This document shows, piece by piece, positions 38,891 through 48,724 of a stretch of 64,000 nt of DNA (positions are counted from its first letter, which is position 1; every line of letters begins with the position of its first letter). Location of the stretch: assembly GCF_018863235.1 (NCBI RefSeq), contig NZ_JAHKRS010000002.1, forward strand, positions 248,001 to 312,000. The letters run 5' to 3'. The translations under genes were made by a program, and so were the position numbers. This DNA comes from Pseudomaricurvus albidus. Its GTDB lineage: Bacteria; Pseudomonadota; Gammaproteobacteria; Pseudomonadales; Cellvibrionaceae. A model generated the notes under the pieces. It did not search any database. It was not told the DNA's origin and saw only the letters and a list, made by a program, of their open reading frames with translations.

Positions 38891-39118
38891 GATTCACCCC
38901 AATTTGCACCTGCGGAAACTGTTGCAGTTTCACGCCTTACTGTCCTTTGTGACCGGCTGTGAAGGCGGTTTCCGTGCTCCGCCGGTCGTTTTCAAAAGGG
39001 GGAGTATCATACCTGCGAAGGGCGGGGTTTTGGAAGCACAAATTGCACAGATTGCCGAAAAAATAGGCGTTGACAGATGCCGTGAAATATCCTTATTGGC
39101 ACCCGATTAATCCCGGGA

Positions 39119-40876
39119 TCAATGGTTCGGTATGGTGGCCGTGTAGTTGACCGCATCGGGACCCGGATCGACCACTTCAAGGGAAATGTGAACCGGTTGT
39201 CCGCTCGGCATGCTGGTGGCGCCGGCAAGTTCTCCACCGAGATATTCGCGGGGCGTAAAGCGGCGATAGGCCACCTGTTTGCCCTGCAGATTGCTGAAAG
39301 TGAGGGCAAAATCCGGGAACGGTTGATCAAAGCTGGCGGTGTTCAGCAGGATGCTGTCGATAATCAAGGCGCCCTTGGTGTCGGGGTTGCTTCGAACGAC
39401 CAGATTGTAGGCTTTGACCTGCCTTGGGTCAGACAATGAAGGCAACTCGCAGCCAAGTATGGGACAGAGGCTGGCGTATGCCTGTCGCCAGGGTTGGGTG
39501 CGGCTGTATTCTTCAAAATTGAAATAGGCCAGCTGGGCCACCAGCCCAAGGCCGGCGAGCAGGCTCAGGCTGCCCCAGAGCAGGCGCTTGGGCCAGGGAG
39601 AGGTTTCAACGTGCCAGTCCATTTCCACGGGCGCCGGAGCAATACCTTGCAACAGCAGGTCGTGATCGTCTCGCTGGGAATCGTCTCCAGCGTAGTCGTA
39701 GTGAACGTTGTCAGCTTGAGACTTGGAGCTGGCGGCGGCAGGGCTCTCGTCGAAGTCGTCCTGGTCGCCAGTGACCGTGAACAGCGGTTCGCGTCGAGTG
39801 GAAAAGGACTCGCCCAGCTCGCTGTCGATGGTGTCGTCGTCGAGGGTATCGAAGCTGCCGCTGGACAGCCGGTCGTACTCCCCGGTTTCGTCAGCCGGCA
39901 GGCTGGGTGTTTTGACGAAGAGCGGATCGGGTTGTTCCGGATCGAAGTCTTCTGTGTCGGGAGATTTTGCGCTGGGTTCGTTCAGGTATGTGCCGCCGAA
40001 GGTTTTCAAAATACCGGAGCCTTCCGGGTAGTACTCATCTTCAGCGGAGACTTTTTTCTCAGGGGAATCGGAATCGGTCAACTCGGATTCCATTTCCTGC
40101 AGCATTTCCTCAGCCCAGGATTCGTCCGAGGCTTCGGTCTCCAGGTTTTTGGTTTTCTTCTGTTTGCGATCGAACAGCGAGCTTTGTTGCTGCTTGTCGC
40201 TTGACGTGTCGAGGAAGTCATCGCTCAGCTGTCCCAGACTGAAGGTCTCGGAAGCGTTCTTCCGGTCCATGTCGTCAGAGATCAATACATCGTCTTCAAG
40301 CTCAAAATCGATGTCGGCTTCCGGCTCGTCATCCTCGTCGGTTTCGCCATCGGATTCCAGGCTGAACAGGGCGCGGTTGTATGTGGTGCTGTGGATGTCG
40401 AAGTCCTCTTCTTCGTCATCGCTGGTAAAGATGCTGTCCTGTTGTGTCAGTCTGTCGGCGTCTTCGTCTTCGTCTTCGTCATCGGACTCTGTTGAGTCGA
40501 TGCTGTGGGTTGACGCGTCCTCAGGCTCAACAGCCGAGGGCTCTTCATGACTGGCCAAAGGCTCTTCGTGATTAGCTATAGGCTCTTCAGTATCGAGAGC
40601 GGACTGCTCTGCTTCAGCGGGAGGCTCCGGCTTTTCGGCAGGGGGTTGCGGTGTGCTCTCTGGCTGGGGTTCAGCAGATTCCTGAGGCGCAGGAGATGGC
40701 TGTTCTGCTGCGGCAGGTTGTGCTTGTTGCCCGGGTTGGGGCAGCAGGTGATCCAGGGCGCGAAAAATTTGCAGGCAGGAGCCACAGCGCACCGCACCCT
40801 TGGCTGTTTGCAGCTGGGCGTCGGAAATGCGGAAGGAGGTGCTGCAATGAGGGCAGCATGTCACCCTGTCTGCCAT
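39119..40876 (-). CDS. Zinc-ribbon and DUF3426-domain membrane protein
   Basis: The 585-aa protein starts with an MJ0042-type zinc ribbon, TCCPHCSTSFRISDAQL then VRCGSCLQIF. This is followed by about 350 residues of very acidic, low-complexity sequence rich in Glu, Asp, Ser and Pro, which is probably disordered. A single membrane segment LLWGSLSLLAGLGLVAQLAY (about residue 430) leads to a C-terminal DUF3426 domain (QVKAYNLVVRSNPDTKGALI, FDQPFPDFALTFSNLQGKQV). The family is widespread in Proteobacteria between prmA and dusB, as here. Its role is unknown; the linker looks longer than usual. Confidence 0.88.
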   Translation of the reverse strand: MADRVTCCPHCSTSFRISDAQLQTAKGAVRCGSCLQIFRALDHLLPQPGQQAQPAAAEQPSPAPQESAEPQPESTPQPPAEKPEPPAEAEQSALDTEEPIANHEEPLASHEEPSAVEPEDASTHSIDSTESDDEDEDEDADRLTQQDSIFTSDDEEEDFDIHSTTYNRALFSLESDGETDEDDEPEADIDFELEDDVLISDDMDRKNASETFSLGQLSDDFLDTSSDKQQQSSLFDRKQKKTKNLETEASDESWAEEMLQEMESELTDSDSPEKKVSAEDEYYPEGSGILKTFGGTYLNEPSAKSPDTEDFDPEQPDPLFVKTPSLPADETGEYDRLSSGSFDTLDDDTIDSELGESFSTRREPLFTVTGDQDDFDESPAAASSKSQADNVHYDYAGDDSQRDDHDLLLQGIAPAPVEMDWHVETSPWPKRLLWGSLSLLAGLGLVAQLAYFNFEEYSRTQPWRQAYASLCPILGCELPSLSDPRQVKAYNLVVRSNPDTKGALIIDSILLNTASFDQPFPDFALTFSNLQGKQVAYRRFTPREYLGGELAGATSMPSGQPVHISLEVVDPGPDAVNYTATIPNH

Positions 40877-41047
40877 GGCGTCTGATATTCCCTGAAATGT
40901 TGGCGTAGCGGGAGAGTTTAGTCGTTCCCGCGGGGGCGGTAAATAAGTCGTTGGCGTTAGATGCCCGATGTTTGAAGGGGCGCAAGTTTCGCCTCAGCTC
41001 AAAAAGCCTGATTCATGAGGTGAAACTGGATCGGACGCCCCGCGATC

Positions 41048-41932
41048 TCAAGTGCGTTTCACGGCGGTCAGGCAGACCCATTCGTCCTGTTGTCGAATGG
41101 GGTCAAAATCAAACCAGGGGCGGTAGGCATCCATCACGGTTTCGGCCTGGGTGGCCAGAATCCCTGACAGGCAGAGTTTGCCGCCGGGACGGGTGAGGGC
41201 GTTCAGGCTGGGCGCCAGCTCGGCCAGAGGCCCCGCCAGAATGTTGGCCAGCATGACGTCTGCCTGCAGTTCCGGACAATCAGCCGGCAGGTACACCGGA
41301 AATTTGTCCCGCGGGATCTGGTTGCGGTCGGCATTGTCGTGCGTTGCCAGCAGGGCCTGTGGATCAATGTCGGTACCGGTAACCTGTGAGCCGCCCAGCA
41401 GCAGTGCGGCCATGCCCAGAATGCCGGAACCGCAGCCGTAATCGACAAAGGTCTCACCGCTGAAGGGGCCTTGCTCTGCGAGCCATTGCAGGCACATAAA
41501 CGTGGTCGGATGGGTGCCGGTCCCAAAGGCGAGACCCGGGTCGAGCATCAGGTTGGTGGCCTTTGGATCCGGGGTGTCTATCCAGCTGGGACAGATCCAA
41601 AGGTCGTGGCCGCAGTGAATGGGCTGGTAGTTTTTCATCCACTCCCGTTCCCAGTCCTTGTCTTCCAGCAGCTCCCAGCGGTGGCTGGGTAGCTCTGCCC
41701 CAAAAGCCCGGGCTGCAATTTCGGTGGTGGCTTTGGTGTCGATTTCGGCATCGAACAGGCCAGTGATCAGGGTGTCGTCCCACAGCGGAGTTTCCCCCAG
41801 GGCGGGCTCAAGAATCGGTTGGTCGGCTCTGTCCTGCAGGGTTACTGAGACTGCGCCGGCAGCCAGCAGGGCGTCCTCGAGACTTTCGGCCTGGGTGCGA
41901 TCGGTGTTCACGTGGAGTTGTAACCAGGGCAT
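41048..41932 (-). CDS. prmA: Ribosomal protein L11 methyltransferase
   Basis: PrmA trimethylates ribosomal protein L11. At 294 aa it starts MPWLQLHVNTDRTQAESLED, has the linker with LMLDPGLAFGTGTHPTT and the SAM-binding motif FVDYGCGSGILGMAALLLGG, then the catalytic-site VMLANILAGPLAELAP. It precedes the DUF3426 gene in the usual order. Confidence 0.95.
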   Translation of the reverse strand: MPWLQLHVNTDRTQAESLEDALLAAGAVSVTLQDRADQPILEPALGETPLWDDTLITGLFDAEIDTKATTEIAARAFGAELPSHRWELLEDKDWEREWMKNYQPIHCGHDLWICPSWIDTPDPKATNLMLDPGLAFGTGTHPTTFMCLQWLAEQGPFSGETFVDYGCGSGILGMAALLLGGSQVTGTDIDPQALLATHDNADRNQIPRDKFPVYLPADCPELQADVMLANILAGPLAELAPSLNALTRPGGKLCLSGILATQAETVMDAYRPWFDFDPIRQQDEWVCLTAVKRT

Positions 41933-41988
41933 AAGCTATCCAGCGGCGGTTGAGAAGTGGGTTGGATGTCAGGCTGTCAGACCGGTCC

Positions 41989-43899
41989 TCAGGAGCCGGC
42001 AGAAGCCTGAGTCTTGGCTGGGGCAATTCGCTGTTGAATCCGATGGAGGATTTTATCAGCGCTGAGTCCGGCCTCGTCCAGCAGAATGTCGTGCTTGCCG
42101 TGGTCGATAAACGTGTCCGGCAGGCCCAGAGGCAGCAGGGGGGTGGTTATGCCCTGTTCGGCCAGCCACTCCATCACGGCGCTACCGGCGCCGCCTGAAA
42201 CAGTGTTTTCTTCCAGAGTCACCAGCAGATCGTGCTCGTTGGCCATCTTTTCAATCAGAGCCGTATCCAGAGGTTTCACAAACCGCATGTCGCAGACACT
42301 GGCGTTGAGCTGATTGGCGGCCGTCATAGCCGCTGGCAGCAGGGTGCCGAAATTGAGGATGGCGACCTTTTTGCCTTCCCGTTTGACCACGCCCTTGCCT
42401 ATGGGCAGTGCTGTCAGCGCCTTGTCGATCGGGTAGCCGGGGCCGGTGCCGCGCGGGTAGCGTACCGCTCCTGGGCCCGGGTGTTCGTAGGCGGTGGTCA
42501 GCAGTTGGCGGCACTCGTTTTCGTCGCTGGGCGCGGCAATCAGCATATTGGGGATGCAGCGCAAAAAGCTCAGATCAAAGCTGCCCGCATGAGTGGGGCC
42601 ATCCTCGCCCACCAGACCGGCGCGGTCGATGGCAAAGGTAACGTCCAGATTCTGAATGGCCACATCGTGGATCAGCTGATCGTAGGCCCGTTGCAAAAAG
42701 GTGGAGTAGATGGCGACCACCGGTTTTTGCCCTTCACAGGCGAGGCCTGCGCCCAGGGTGACAGCGTGTTGCTCGGCAATGGCCACATCGTAAAAGCGCT
42801 CGGGGAAGCGTTTGGCGAAGTCCACCATGCCAGACCCTTCACACATGGCCGGGGTGATGCCGACCAGTTTGTCGTCCTGCTCGGCCATGTCGCAGAGCCA
42901 GTCGCCAAAAATATCCTGATACTTCTTTTTCTTCTGGGCTTGGGGGGTGGCTTCCTGAACCTTGGGTTTGGGTTCAATCTTGTTCAGAGCGTGGTATCCC
43001 ACCGGATCCGCTTCGGCGGGTGCGAAGCCTTTGCCTTTTTGGGTGATGATATGCAGCAGTTTAGGGCCGGGCAGGTTGCGCAGGTTGGTGAGGTCGTGAG
43101 TCAGACGCTCGAGATCGTGACCGTCGATGGGACCGATATAGTAAAAGCCCAGTTCCTCAAACAGAGTGCCCGGGGACACCATGCCTTTCATATGTTCTTC
43201 GGTCTTGCGCGCCAGCTCCCAGGCCTGCGGGATCTTGGACAGTACTTTTTTGCTGCCTTCGCGGAAATTGGTGTACAGCTTGCTGGCCCAGACTTTGGAG
43301 AAGTAATTGGCCAGTCCGCCCACATTGCGGGAGATCGACATGTTGTTGTCGTTGAGCACTACCAGCATGTCTGTTTCGGTGTGAGCCGCGTGGGTCAGGG
43401 CTTCAAAGGCCATGCCGGCAGTCATGGCACCATCACCGATGATGGCAACACTTTTGCGGTCACTGCCAGCCATTTCGGCGCCTAACGCCATCCCCAGAGC
43501 GGCACTGATGGAGGTACTGGAGTGGCCCACACCAAAGGTGTCGAAGTCACTTTCGGTGCGCTTGGGAAAACCGGATAAACCGCCGGCCTGGCGCATGGAG
43601 TGCATTTGCTCGCGGCGTCCGGTCAGGATTTTGTGGGGGTAGGTTTGGTGACCAACATCCCACACCAGACGGTCTTCGGGGGTGTTGTAGCAGTAGTGCA
43701 GAGCAATGGTCAGTTCCACGACGCCCAGTCCGGCTCCGAAGTGTCCTCCGGTCTGGCCGACGCTGTAAAGCAGGTATTCCCGCAGTTCCCGCGCTAATTG
43801 TGGCAACTGTTTTTCTTCCAGTTGACGCAGGTCAGCGGGCGAATTCACCTGATCCAGCAGGGGAGTCAGGGGGCGGGTCAGTGGAATTTCATCAAACAT
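41989..43899 (-). CDS. dxs: 1-deoxy-D-xylulose-5-phosphate synthase
   Basis: Dxs condenses pyruvate and glyceraldehyde-3-phosphate in the first step of the MEP isoprenoid pathway. It has 636 aa with a thiamine-diphosphate motif [19 protein letters not shown] and [15 protein letters not shown], a transketolase pyrimidine domain ([39 protein letters not shown]) and a C-terminal domain. It lies downstream of ispA and xseB in the same direction, an arrangement linking precursor and prenyl synthesis. Confidence 0.96.
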   Translation of the reverse strand: MFDEIPLTRPLTPLLDQVNSPADLRQLEEKQLPQLARELREYLLYSVGQTGGHFGAGLGVVELTIALHYCYNTPEDRLVWDVGHQTYPHKILTGRREQMHSMRQAGGLSGFPKRTESDFDTFGVGHSSTSISAALGMALGAEMAGSDRKSVAIIGDGAMTAGMAFEALTHAAHTETDMLVVLNDNNMSISRNVGGLANYFSKVWASKLYTNFREGSKKVLSKIPQAWELARKTEEHMKGMVSPGTLFEELGFYYIGPIDGHDLERLTHDLTNLRNLPGPKLLHIITQKGKGFAPAEADPVGYHALNKIEPKPKVQEATPQAQKKKKYQDIFGDWLCDMAEQDDKLVGITPAMCEGSGMVDFAKRFPERFYDVAIAEQHAVTLGAGLACEGQKPVVAIYSTFLQRAYDQLIHDVAIQNLDVTFAIDRAGLVGEDGPTHAGSFDLSFLRCIPNMLIAAPSDENECRQLLTTAYEHPGPGAVRYPRGTGPGYPIDKALTALPIGKGVVKREGKKVAILNFGTLLPAAMTAANQLNASVCDMRFVKPLDTALIEKMANEHDLLVTLEENTVSGGAGSAVMEWLAEQGITTPLLPLGLPDTFIDHGKHDILLDEAGLSADKILHRIQQRIAPAKTQASAGS

Positions 43900-44063
43900 G
43901 AGTGCTGGTATTGCTCTGAGCTAAAAGGGCGATTTTAGGGGGATAGGCCGGCCTTGCATAGGAGTTTTATCGCGACGGGTGCGGTGTGTGAGGCATGAGT
44001 GGTCAAAATGGACGGGTTTTGGCCGCTAATGCATCGCAGGCGTGGTCGCGTTGAGGCCCGTCG

Positions 44064-44972
44064 CTACTTTTCCCTTTCGACGATATAGGCCGACAAATCC
44101 CGCAGGTGATCGGCTTCTTCGCCGAAGTCGTTCAGTGCCGCCAGAGCCTGCTGGTGAAGCTCCAGGGCTTTGCGCTGTGCTCCTTCCAGCCCCAGCAGCG
44201 AGACGTAGGTGGGTTTGTTGAGGGCGATATCGGCGCCCTGCTGTTTGCCCAGGGTGGCGGTATCTGCGGTGACATCGAGAATGTCGTCCTGAACCTGGAA
44301 GGCCAGCCCGATTGCGTCGGCGTAGGTTTTCAGTGAGGCCAACTGAGCCGGATCGGCGCGTCCTGTGGCGGTTGCGCCCATCAGGATGCTGGCTGAAATC
44401 AAGGCGCCGGTCTTCAGGTTATGCATGTGTTGCAGTTGTTCCAGGGTCAGGGCGCTGTTTACCGCGGCCAGATCAATGGCCTGTCCACCGACCATCCCCT
44501 GAGCGCCAGCGGCCTGTGCCAGCTGTTGAACCAGTTGCAGGCGAGTATCGCTGTCCAGCAGAGGGGCTGATGCCAGGCTTTGGAAAGCCAGTGCCTGCAG
44601 GGCGTCTCCGGCCAGAATGGCGGTGGCTTCGTTAAATGCTATGTGGCATGTGGGTTTGCCGCGGCGCAGGTCGTCATCGTCCATGGCTGGCAGGTCATCG
44701 TGAATCAGGCTGTAGGCGTGAATGCATTCCAGAGCGCAGGCGACCTGATCCGTTGCCGGTGTGATGGTACCCTGCACTGCAATGGCACTGGCGTACACCA
44801 GCACCGGGCGAATGCGCTTGCCGCCGTTAAGCAGACTGTAGCGCATGGCGTTAATCAGGTCGGGCTCGCTGTTGGGGGTGAGTTGTGACAGTGCCGCGTC
44901 CAGAGCCCGGTCAATACGGGTCTGACTGTCCTGCAGAAACGCGGCTAGCGGGGAGTTCGGGCTGGATGTCAT
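44064..44972 (-). CDS. ispA: Farnesyl diphosphate synthase (geranyltranstransferase)
   Basis: IspA makes FPP from IPP and DMAPP. It is an all-helical prenyltransferase of 302 aa with the first Asp-rich motif DDLPAMDDDDLRRGKPTCH and the second QVQDDILDVTADTATLGK. NGGKRIRPVLVYASA holds the conserved Lys/Arg pair. It follows xseB by 9 bp and precedes dxs. Confidence 0.95.
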   Translation of the reverse strand: MTSSPNSPLAAFLQDSQTRIDRALDAALSQLTPNSEPDLINAMRYSLLNGGKRIRPVLVYASAIAVQGTITPATDQVACALECIHAYSLIHDDLPAMDDDDLRRGKPTCHIAFNEATAILAGDALQALAFQSLASAPLLDSDTRLQLVQQLAQAAGAQGMVGGQAIDLAAVNSALTLEQLQHMHNLKTGALISASILMGATATGRADPAQLASLKTYADAIGLAFQVQDDILDVTADTATLGKQQGADIALNKPTYVSLLGLEGAQRKALELHQQALAALNDFGEEADHLRDLSAYIVEREK

Positions 44973-44981
44973 GACTCGGGC

Positions 44982-45224
44982 TCACAGCTCATCTGCATCG
45001 GAGAATGGCTGTGCCACCAGCTGTCCCTGCTCCTCGAGCAACAATTGGACCTTTTGCTCCGCCTCGGACAGTCGGGACTGACACTCACGGGTCAGCTTGA
45101 TGCCCGCTTCAAAGGCCTTGAGGGACTCTTCCAGACTCAAATCCCCCTTTTCCATGTCGGTGACCAGTGCTTCCAGTTGTTGCAGGGAGGATTCGAAATC
45201 AACGGCTTTTTTCTTGGCTGCCAC
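44982..45224 (-). CDS. xseB: Exodeoxyribonuclease VII small subunit
   Basis: XseB is the small helical subunit of ExoVII. The frame is open to 45287, but the GTG at 45224 gives an 80-aa product starting [20 protein letters not shown], the normal family length, and GAGAACC lies upstream. Typical segments are [20 protein letters not shown] and [20 protein letters not shown]. It is the first gene of xseB-ispA-dxs and is divergent from pomA. The 288-bp gap to pomA holds no gene. Confidence 0.93.
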   Translation of the reverse strand: MAAKKKAVDFESSLQQLEALVTDMEKGDLSLEESLKAFEAGIKLTRECQSRLSEAEQKVQLLLEEQGQLVAQPFSDADEL

Positions 45225-45512
45225 GGTGAGGTTCTCATGGGTGGTAAACAGAAGCGCAACCCTACCGAAGGGGGCGGAAGAGGTCAATCAAGACTGTGGC
45301 AATTGCGGTTGTTCATGCAGATCCTGAGCCCAGGTTTGGGGGGCGCGATGGCGAGATGACGACAGACCTGAAAGAAAGGGTGTGGATTTTTAGAATCCGG
45401 CCGATAAGGGGGATAGGTCTTTTCGACAGGGGCTGAAGGAGCATTCCGGCGGTCACTGTCCTTTGTCTGCACGTGTGTGCAGATCTGCTGATTGAATGTT
45501 GCGGGGGTATTT

Positions 45513-46274
45513 GTGGATTTAGCAACCATTGTGGGAATTCTGGGGGCTGTCGGGCTTATCTTCACCACCATGTTGATGAATGGTGATGCAAGTATGTTCG
45601 TCAATGTGCCCTCGTTGATTATTGTGATAGGTGGCAGTTTATTTGCTGTCATGGCCAAATTTGGCCTGGGTCAGTTTTTGGGAGCCGGAAAAGTCGCGGC
45701 AAAGAGTTTTTTTGCCAATGTCACGGATCCGGCTGATCTGATCGATGAGATCGTTGAGCTGTCTGACATTGCCCGCAAAGGGGGACTGCTGGCTCTGGAG
45801 GGTAAAGAGGTCGGCAATGAGTTCCTGCAGAAGGGCATTCAGTTGCTGGTGGACGGTCACGATCCGGAAGTGGTGAAAACCATGGTGTCGAAAGATCGCA
45901 CTCTGGCAGAGGCGCGACACAGTACGGCGGCCAGTATTTTCTATGCGCTGGCGACGGTGGCTCCGGCTATGGGGATGATCGGAACCCTGATTGGTCTGGT
46001 GGCGATGCTGGCCAATATGGATGATCCCAAAGCGATTGGGCCGGCGATGGCGGTTGCACTGCTGACTACGCTCTATGGGGCGATGTTGGCCAATGCCGTG
46101 TTTGAACCGATGGCCGACAAACTGAAGTTGCGAGCCAATGAGGAAGCGACCATTAAAAAGCTGGTGCTCGATGCGCTGCTCGCGATTCAGGGGGGGCAGA
46201 ATCCCCGTGTGATTGATTCGATGTTGCGCACCTATCTGCCGGAAGGCAAGCGTGAGTTTGCTGAGGCTGACTGA
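45513..46274 (+). CDS. pomA: Flagellar stator protein PomA (MotA family)
   Basis: PomA with PomB forms the sodium-driven torque-generating channel. I chose GTG 45513 (read MDLATIVGILGAVGLIF, like the family N-terminus), preceded by GCGGGGG; an ATG at 45492 adds seven residues. The 253-aa protein has four membrane segments, a cytoplasmic domain with the KDRTLAEARHS charge cluster, and TM3-4 VAPAMGMIGTLIGLVAML and PAMAVALLTTLYGAMLANAV. It lies next to xseB-ispA-dxs, as in Vibrio. Confidence 0.94.
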   Translation: MDLATIVGILGAVGLIFTTMLMNGDASMFVNVPSLIIVIGGSLFAVMAKFGLGQFLGAGKVAAKSFFANVTDPADLIDEIVELSDIARKGGLLALEGKEVGNEFLQKGIQLLVDGHDPEVVKTMVSKDRTLAEARHSTAASIFYALATVAPAMGMIGTLIGLVAMLANMDDPKAIGPAMAVALLTTLYGAMLANAVFEPMADKLKLRANEEATIKKLVLDALLAIQGGQNPRVIDSMLRTYLPEGKREFAEAD

Positions 46275-46279
46275 TCGTG

Positions 46280-47257
46280 ATGATTGAAGAAGAGGAAAAG
46301 TGTGATTGCCCAAAGGGGCTGCCTCCCTGGATGGCGACCTTTGCGGATCTGATGTCACTGTTGATGTGCTTCTTTGTGTTGCTGTTGTCGTTTTCCGAAA
46401 TGGATGCGATGAAATTCAAGCGGCTGGCAGGCTCCATGGCTCAGGCGTTTGGTGTCCAGAATCAACTCAATGTGGTGGACGTACCCAAAGGCACCAGTGT
46501 GATCGCACAGGAATTCAGTCCCTCTATTCCTGAACCGACTCCGGTCAATGAAATCTGGCAGAAGACCAAAAACCTGACGGAAAATTCACTTGAGGTAGAT
46601 TGCTCGCAGGAATTTGATATCGAGCAGGGAGAGGAACATCTGGAAGCCGGTGTGCGGGCACGGGTGAAGCAAAAACTGGAAGAGCTCATTGCCCAAACGC
46701 AACAGGATGCCTCGGATATTGCGGCGGCGCTTCACGACCAAATCGTAAGAGGCGAAGTGGAAGTGGAGACCCGTGGGCGAAAGATCATCATCCGAATTCG
46801 GGAAAAAGGATCTTTCGAAACGGCCTCGGCTGAGTTGCAGGAAGATTACTACGATGTGTTGGATGAAATTCGCGAAGTGTTGAAAGAAAGACCCGGAAAA
46901 ATTCTGGTGGAAGGGCATACGGATAATTTACCCATCCGTACTCCGCGTTTTCGCTCCAACTGGGAACTATCATCAGCTCGCGCCGTCACAGTGGCTCAGG
47001 AGCTGATGAAAGGCGACATGAATCCACGCCGTTTTACGGTATCCGGACATGCTGACACCATGGCTTTGGTGGATAACAACACCTCTGAGAACCGGGCCCG
47101 AAATCGTCGCGTTGAAATTGTCATTCAACAGGGGCTGGATCAACAGCTGGAAGACAGTGATATCAAACTGCTACAAGAAGATGGGCAGGATATTATGCGT
47201 GATCTGGATCTGGACCCGGGTTATTTGTTTGAGCTCGAGCCCGATGAAATTTTTTAA
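46280..47257 (+). CDS. pomB: Flagellar stator protein PomB (MotB family)
   Basis: PomB anchors the stator to peptidoglycan and carries the ion-binding Asp. Using ATG 46280 (a GTG precedes it at 46277), Asp23 in WMATFADLMSLLMCFFVLLL is the ion site. KCDCPKGLP before it, and QNQLNVVDVPKGTSVIAQEF after it, closely match PomB of Vibrio as I remember it, favouring Na+ over H+. The C-terminal OmpA-like domain shows ILVEGHTDNLPIR, SNWELSSARAVTVAQEL and NRARNRRVEIVI. The 325-aa length fits. Confidence 0.94.
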   Translation: MIEEEEKCDCPKGLPPWMATFADLMSLLMCFFVLLLSFSEMDAMKFKRLAGSMAQAFGVQNQLNVVDVPKGTSVIAQEFSPSIPEPTPVNEIWQKTKNLTENSLEVDCSQEFDIEQGEEHLEAGVRARVKQKLEELIAQTQQDASDIAAALHDQIVRGEVEVETRGRKIIIRIREKGSFETASAELQEDYYDVLDEIREVLKERPGKILVEGHTDNLPIRTPRFRSNWELSSARAVTVAQELMKGDMNPRRFTVSGHADTMALVDNNTSENRARNRRVEIVIQQGLDQQLEDSDIKLLQEDGQDIMRDLDLDPGYLFELEPDEIF

Positions 47258-47337
47258 TCAACAAAAACACACAATACGCACTTTCATATTCAGAATTTGT
47301 AGGTGGTGTCGCTCAAATGAAGAAATTGCCACCGGCG

Positions 47338-47355
47338 TGTGAGATATATCCTACA
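47338..47355 (+). promoter_or_regulatory. GacA/UvrY-box-like palindrome upstream of the candidate RsmZ-type RNA
   Basis: TGTGAG-N6-CCTACA matches the GacA upstream activating sequence TGTAAG-N6-CTTACA at 10 of 12 fixed positions with exact spacing. It lies about 55-70 bp upstream of the first hairpin of the candidate RNA, closer than the usual 150-190 bp in Pseudomonas rsm genes. Confidence 0.5.
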
Positions 47356-47410
47356 AACATTGAGGTCAATCACCACTGTTGTAAAAGCCAGGATCTACTA
47401 TCATTACTCA

Positions 47411-47557
47411 TGCATTGGATGCATGCGTAAGGATGCGCGATAGGGAACTAGGAAAACAATCAGCATGGATTAGGGAATTTGCTGAAATTTGAAGGACTTA
47501 GGGTAAGAAAATCCTGTGAGAATGTGCCCCGATGGCAGGACGCCATCGGGGTTTTTT
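47411..47557 (+). ncRNA. Candidate CsrB/RsmZ-family regulatory RNA that sequesters CsrA/RsmA
   Basis: The stretch between pomB and the HNH gene has no open frame of substance but holds GGA at 47391, 47417, 47431, 47444, 47451, 47467, 47474, 47494 and 47538. Five are ANGGA, the CsrA/RsmA target core. Several lie in or by hairpin loops: ATGCAT-TGG-ATGCAT (47410-47424), and CAGCA/TGCTG (47461-47465 with 47480-47484) enclosing two GGA. A strong terminator ends it, with the last GGA in its loop, as in RsmY/RsmZ. The 5' end is estimated from TATCAT at 47399, a possible -10 element. CsrA is not in the window. No homology search was possible, so the family call is by pattern. Confidence 0.6.
47527..47557 (+). 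terminator. Rho-independent terminator of the candidate RNA
   Basis: CCCCGATGGC (47527-47536) pairs with GCCATCGGGG (47542-47551) around AGGAC, followed by six T. The stem has 10 perfect pairs. It is 270 bp after pomB, with no protein gene between. Confidence 0.93.
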
Positions 47558-47955
47558 CGTTTTTGGTGAGTCAGTTTTTACAATCCGGTATTGATATTCT
47601 CACTGAGCCTTCTCAGCCTCTTGTTTGTTTTCCAGATTCACGCAATATTTCAGTCCGGTGTATGTTTTATTGCAGGGAATGCATTGGGCCATTTACCGGG
47701 GTTACAGACTTGACTCCCTGACCCCCTCGTCGGATACTTGAAGCACAAGGTTACTTATTAACCATGTGTTTGTTTCAGAGGAGGTTTAGCCTTCACCTGT
47801 TATTGTGTCTCTCTACTTTGTGTCGTCGTCACGTTGAGTCGATACCCCTACTGCAAGCTTCAGCGCCTTGTCAGCCCCTCTTTCTCTTTGTGTTTTAACC
47901 GCCCGGCGCTTTTTGTTCCTGACTCTGTACCAGAATCTTATTGGAGAGTGGTGTG
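47558..47955. other. Intergenic region before the HNH gene
   Basis: About 400 bp between the terminator and the HNH gene. I see no coding frame with sensible composition, no repeat and no RNA hairpin; only a ribosome-binding site for the next gene at the end. Confidence 0.4.
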
Positions 47956-48513
47956 ATGGACGCACGAATTCTCAGGTTAAACGCTGCCGGTCAGCCGCTG
48001 GAATGGATTGATTGGCAAATGGCCGTTTGTCTTTACGCCCGCGATCTTGTTTCCTGGAGTCTGGGCGGGGTCGTGCGGAAAATCTACGGCGGCTGTTCGC
48101 GACTGACCGGTCGGCAGAGTTATATCGAAGTTCCCGCCATTCTGGCGTGCGGCGGAGGTCGGCTTGCGCCAATGCGGATGGTGCCGCCTTTGAGTAATCC
48201 GGCATTATTTGCACGAGATAATCATCAGTGTTTGTACTGTGGACGCTATTTTGGGGCGAAAGATTTATCTCGCGATCATGTGCAGCCTCGCAGTCGAGGC
48301 GGACGCGACCGCTGGATTAATGTTGTCGCTGCTTGCAAGCGTTGCAATCAACGCAAAGGGAATTGGTTGCTCGAAGAAATCGATATGGAGTTGGTTGCGT
48401 TACCCTACTGTCCTAATGCAGCGGAATATCTGGCATTGATTAACGGCAGTCGTATTCGCGAAGATCAGGCTGAGTATTTGCGACCGCAGTTTTCCCGACT
48501 GTCTCATCTCTAG
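47956..48513 (+). CDS. HNH endonuclease-family protein
   Basis: The 185-aa protein has an N-terminal region (MDARILRLNAAGQPLEWIDW) common to a conserved family of solitary HNH proteins. The HNH domain is clear: zinc ligands in QCLYCGRYF and CKRCNQRKGN, and the active-site DHVQPRSRGGRDRWINVV. It is probably not a mobile-intron or restriction enzyme, as no partner gene is adjacent. The biological role is unknown. GGAGAG lies upstream of ATG 47956; a TTG at 47941 would add five residues. Confidence 0.88.
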   Translation: MDARILRLNAAGQPLEWIDWQMAVCLYARDLVSWSLGGVVRKIYGGCSRLTGRQSYIEVPAILACGGGRLAPMRMVPPLSNPALFARDNHQCLYCGRYFGAKDLSRDHVQPRSRGGRDRWINVVAACKRCNQRKGNWLLEEIDMELVALPYCPNAAEYLALINGSRIREDQAEYLRPQFSRLSHL

Positions 48514-48641
48514 GCGGGTTGTCACCGGGTTTTTCTGGAGTTGTTTTTGTCGACTGACCTGACAGTCAGATCACTAATGCTGCTGTATTTTCAAGAGTTC
48601 GACCGATCATTTCCACTTCTGTTCACCCCATGCCTCTGGTT

Positions 48642-48673
48642 GCGTTATGATGGCTTACATAAAAGCGTAACGC
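48642..48673. promoter_or_regulatory. Inverted repeat upstream of the TetR gene, possible operator
   Basis: GCGTTA (48642-48647) and TAACGC (48668-48673) form a spaced inverted repeat 50 bp before the TetR start, with AT-rich sequence and TATAAT-like GATAAT just after. It could be an autoregulatory operator. The arms are short, so chance is possible. Confidence 0.3.
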
Positions 48674-48724
48674 GGATAATAACAAGTTTCATGTACAGCA
48701 ATTGCTCGCTTGGAAGGGACAGTC

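Noticed and set aside
47479-47721. 80-codon frame overlapping the candidate RNA and its terminator
   Set aside because: It runs through a strong terminator hairpin and has no ribosome-binding site or protein-like features.
48710-48724. TTG start five codons upstream for the TetR gene
   Set aside because: The AAGGGA ribosome-binding site lies inside this extension and points to the GTG at 48725.
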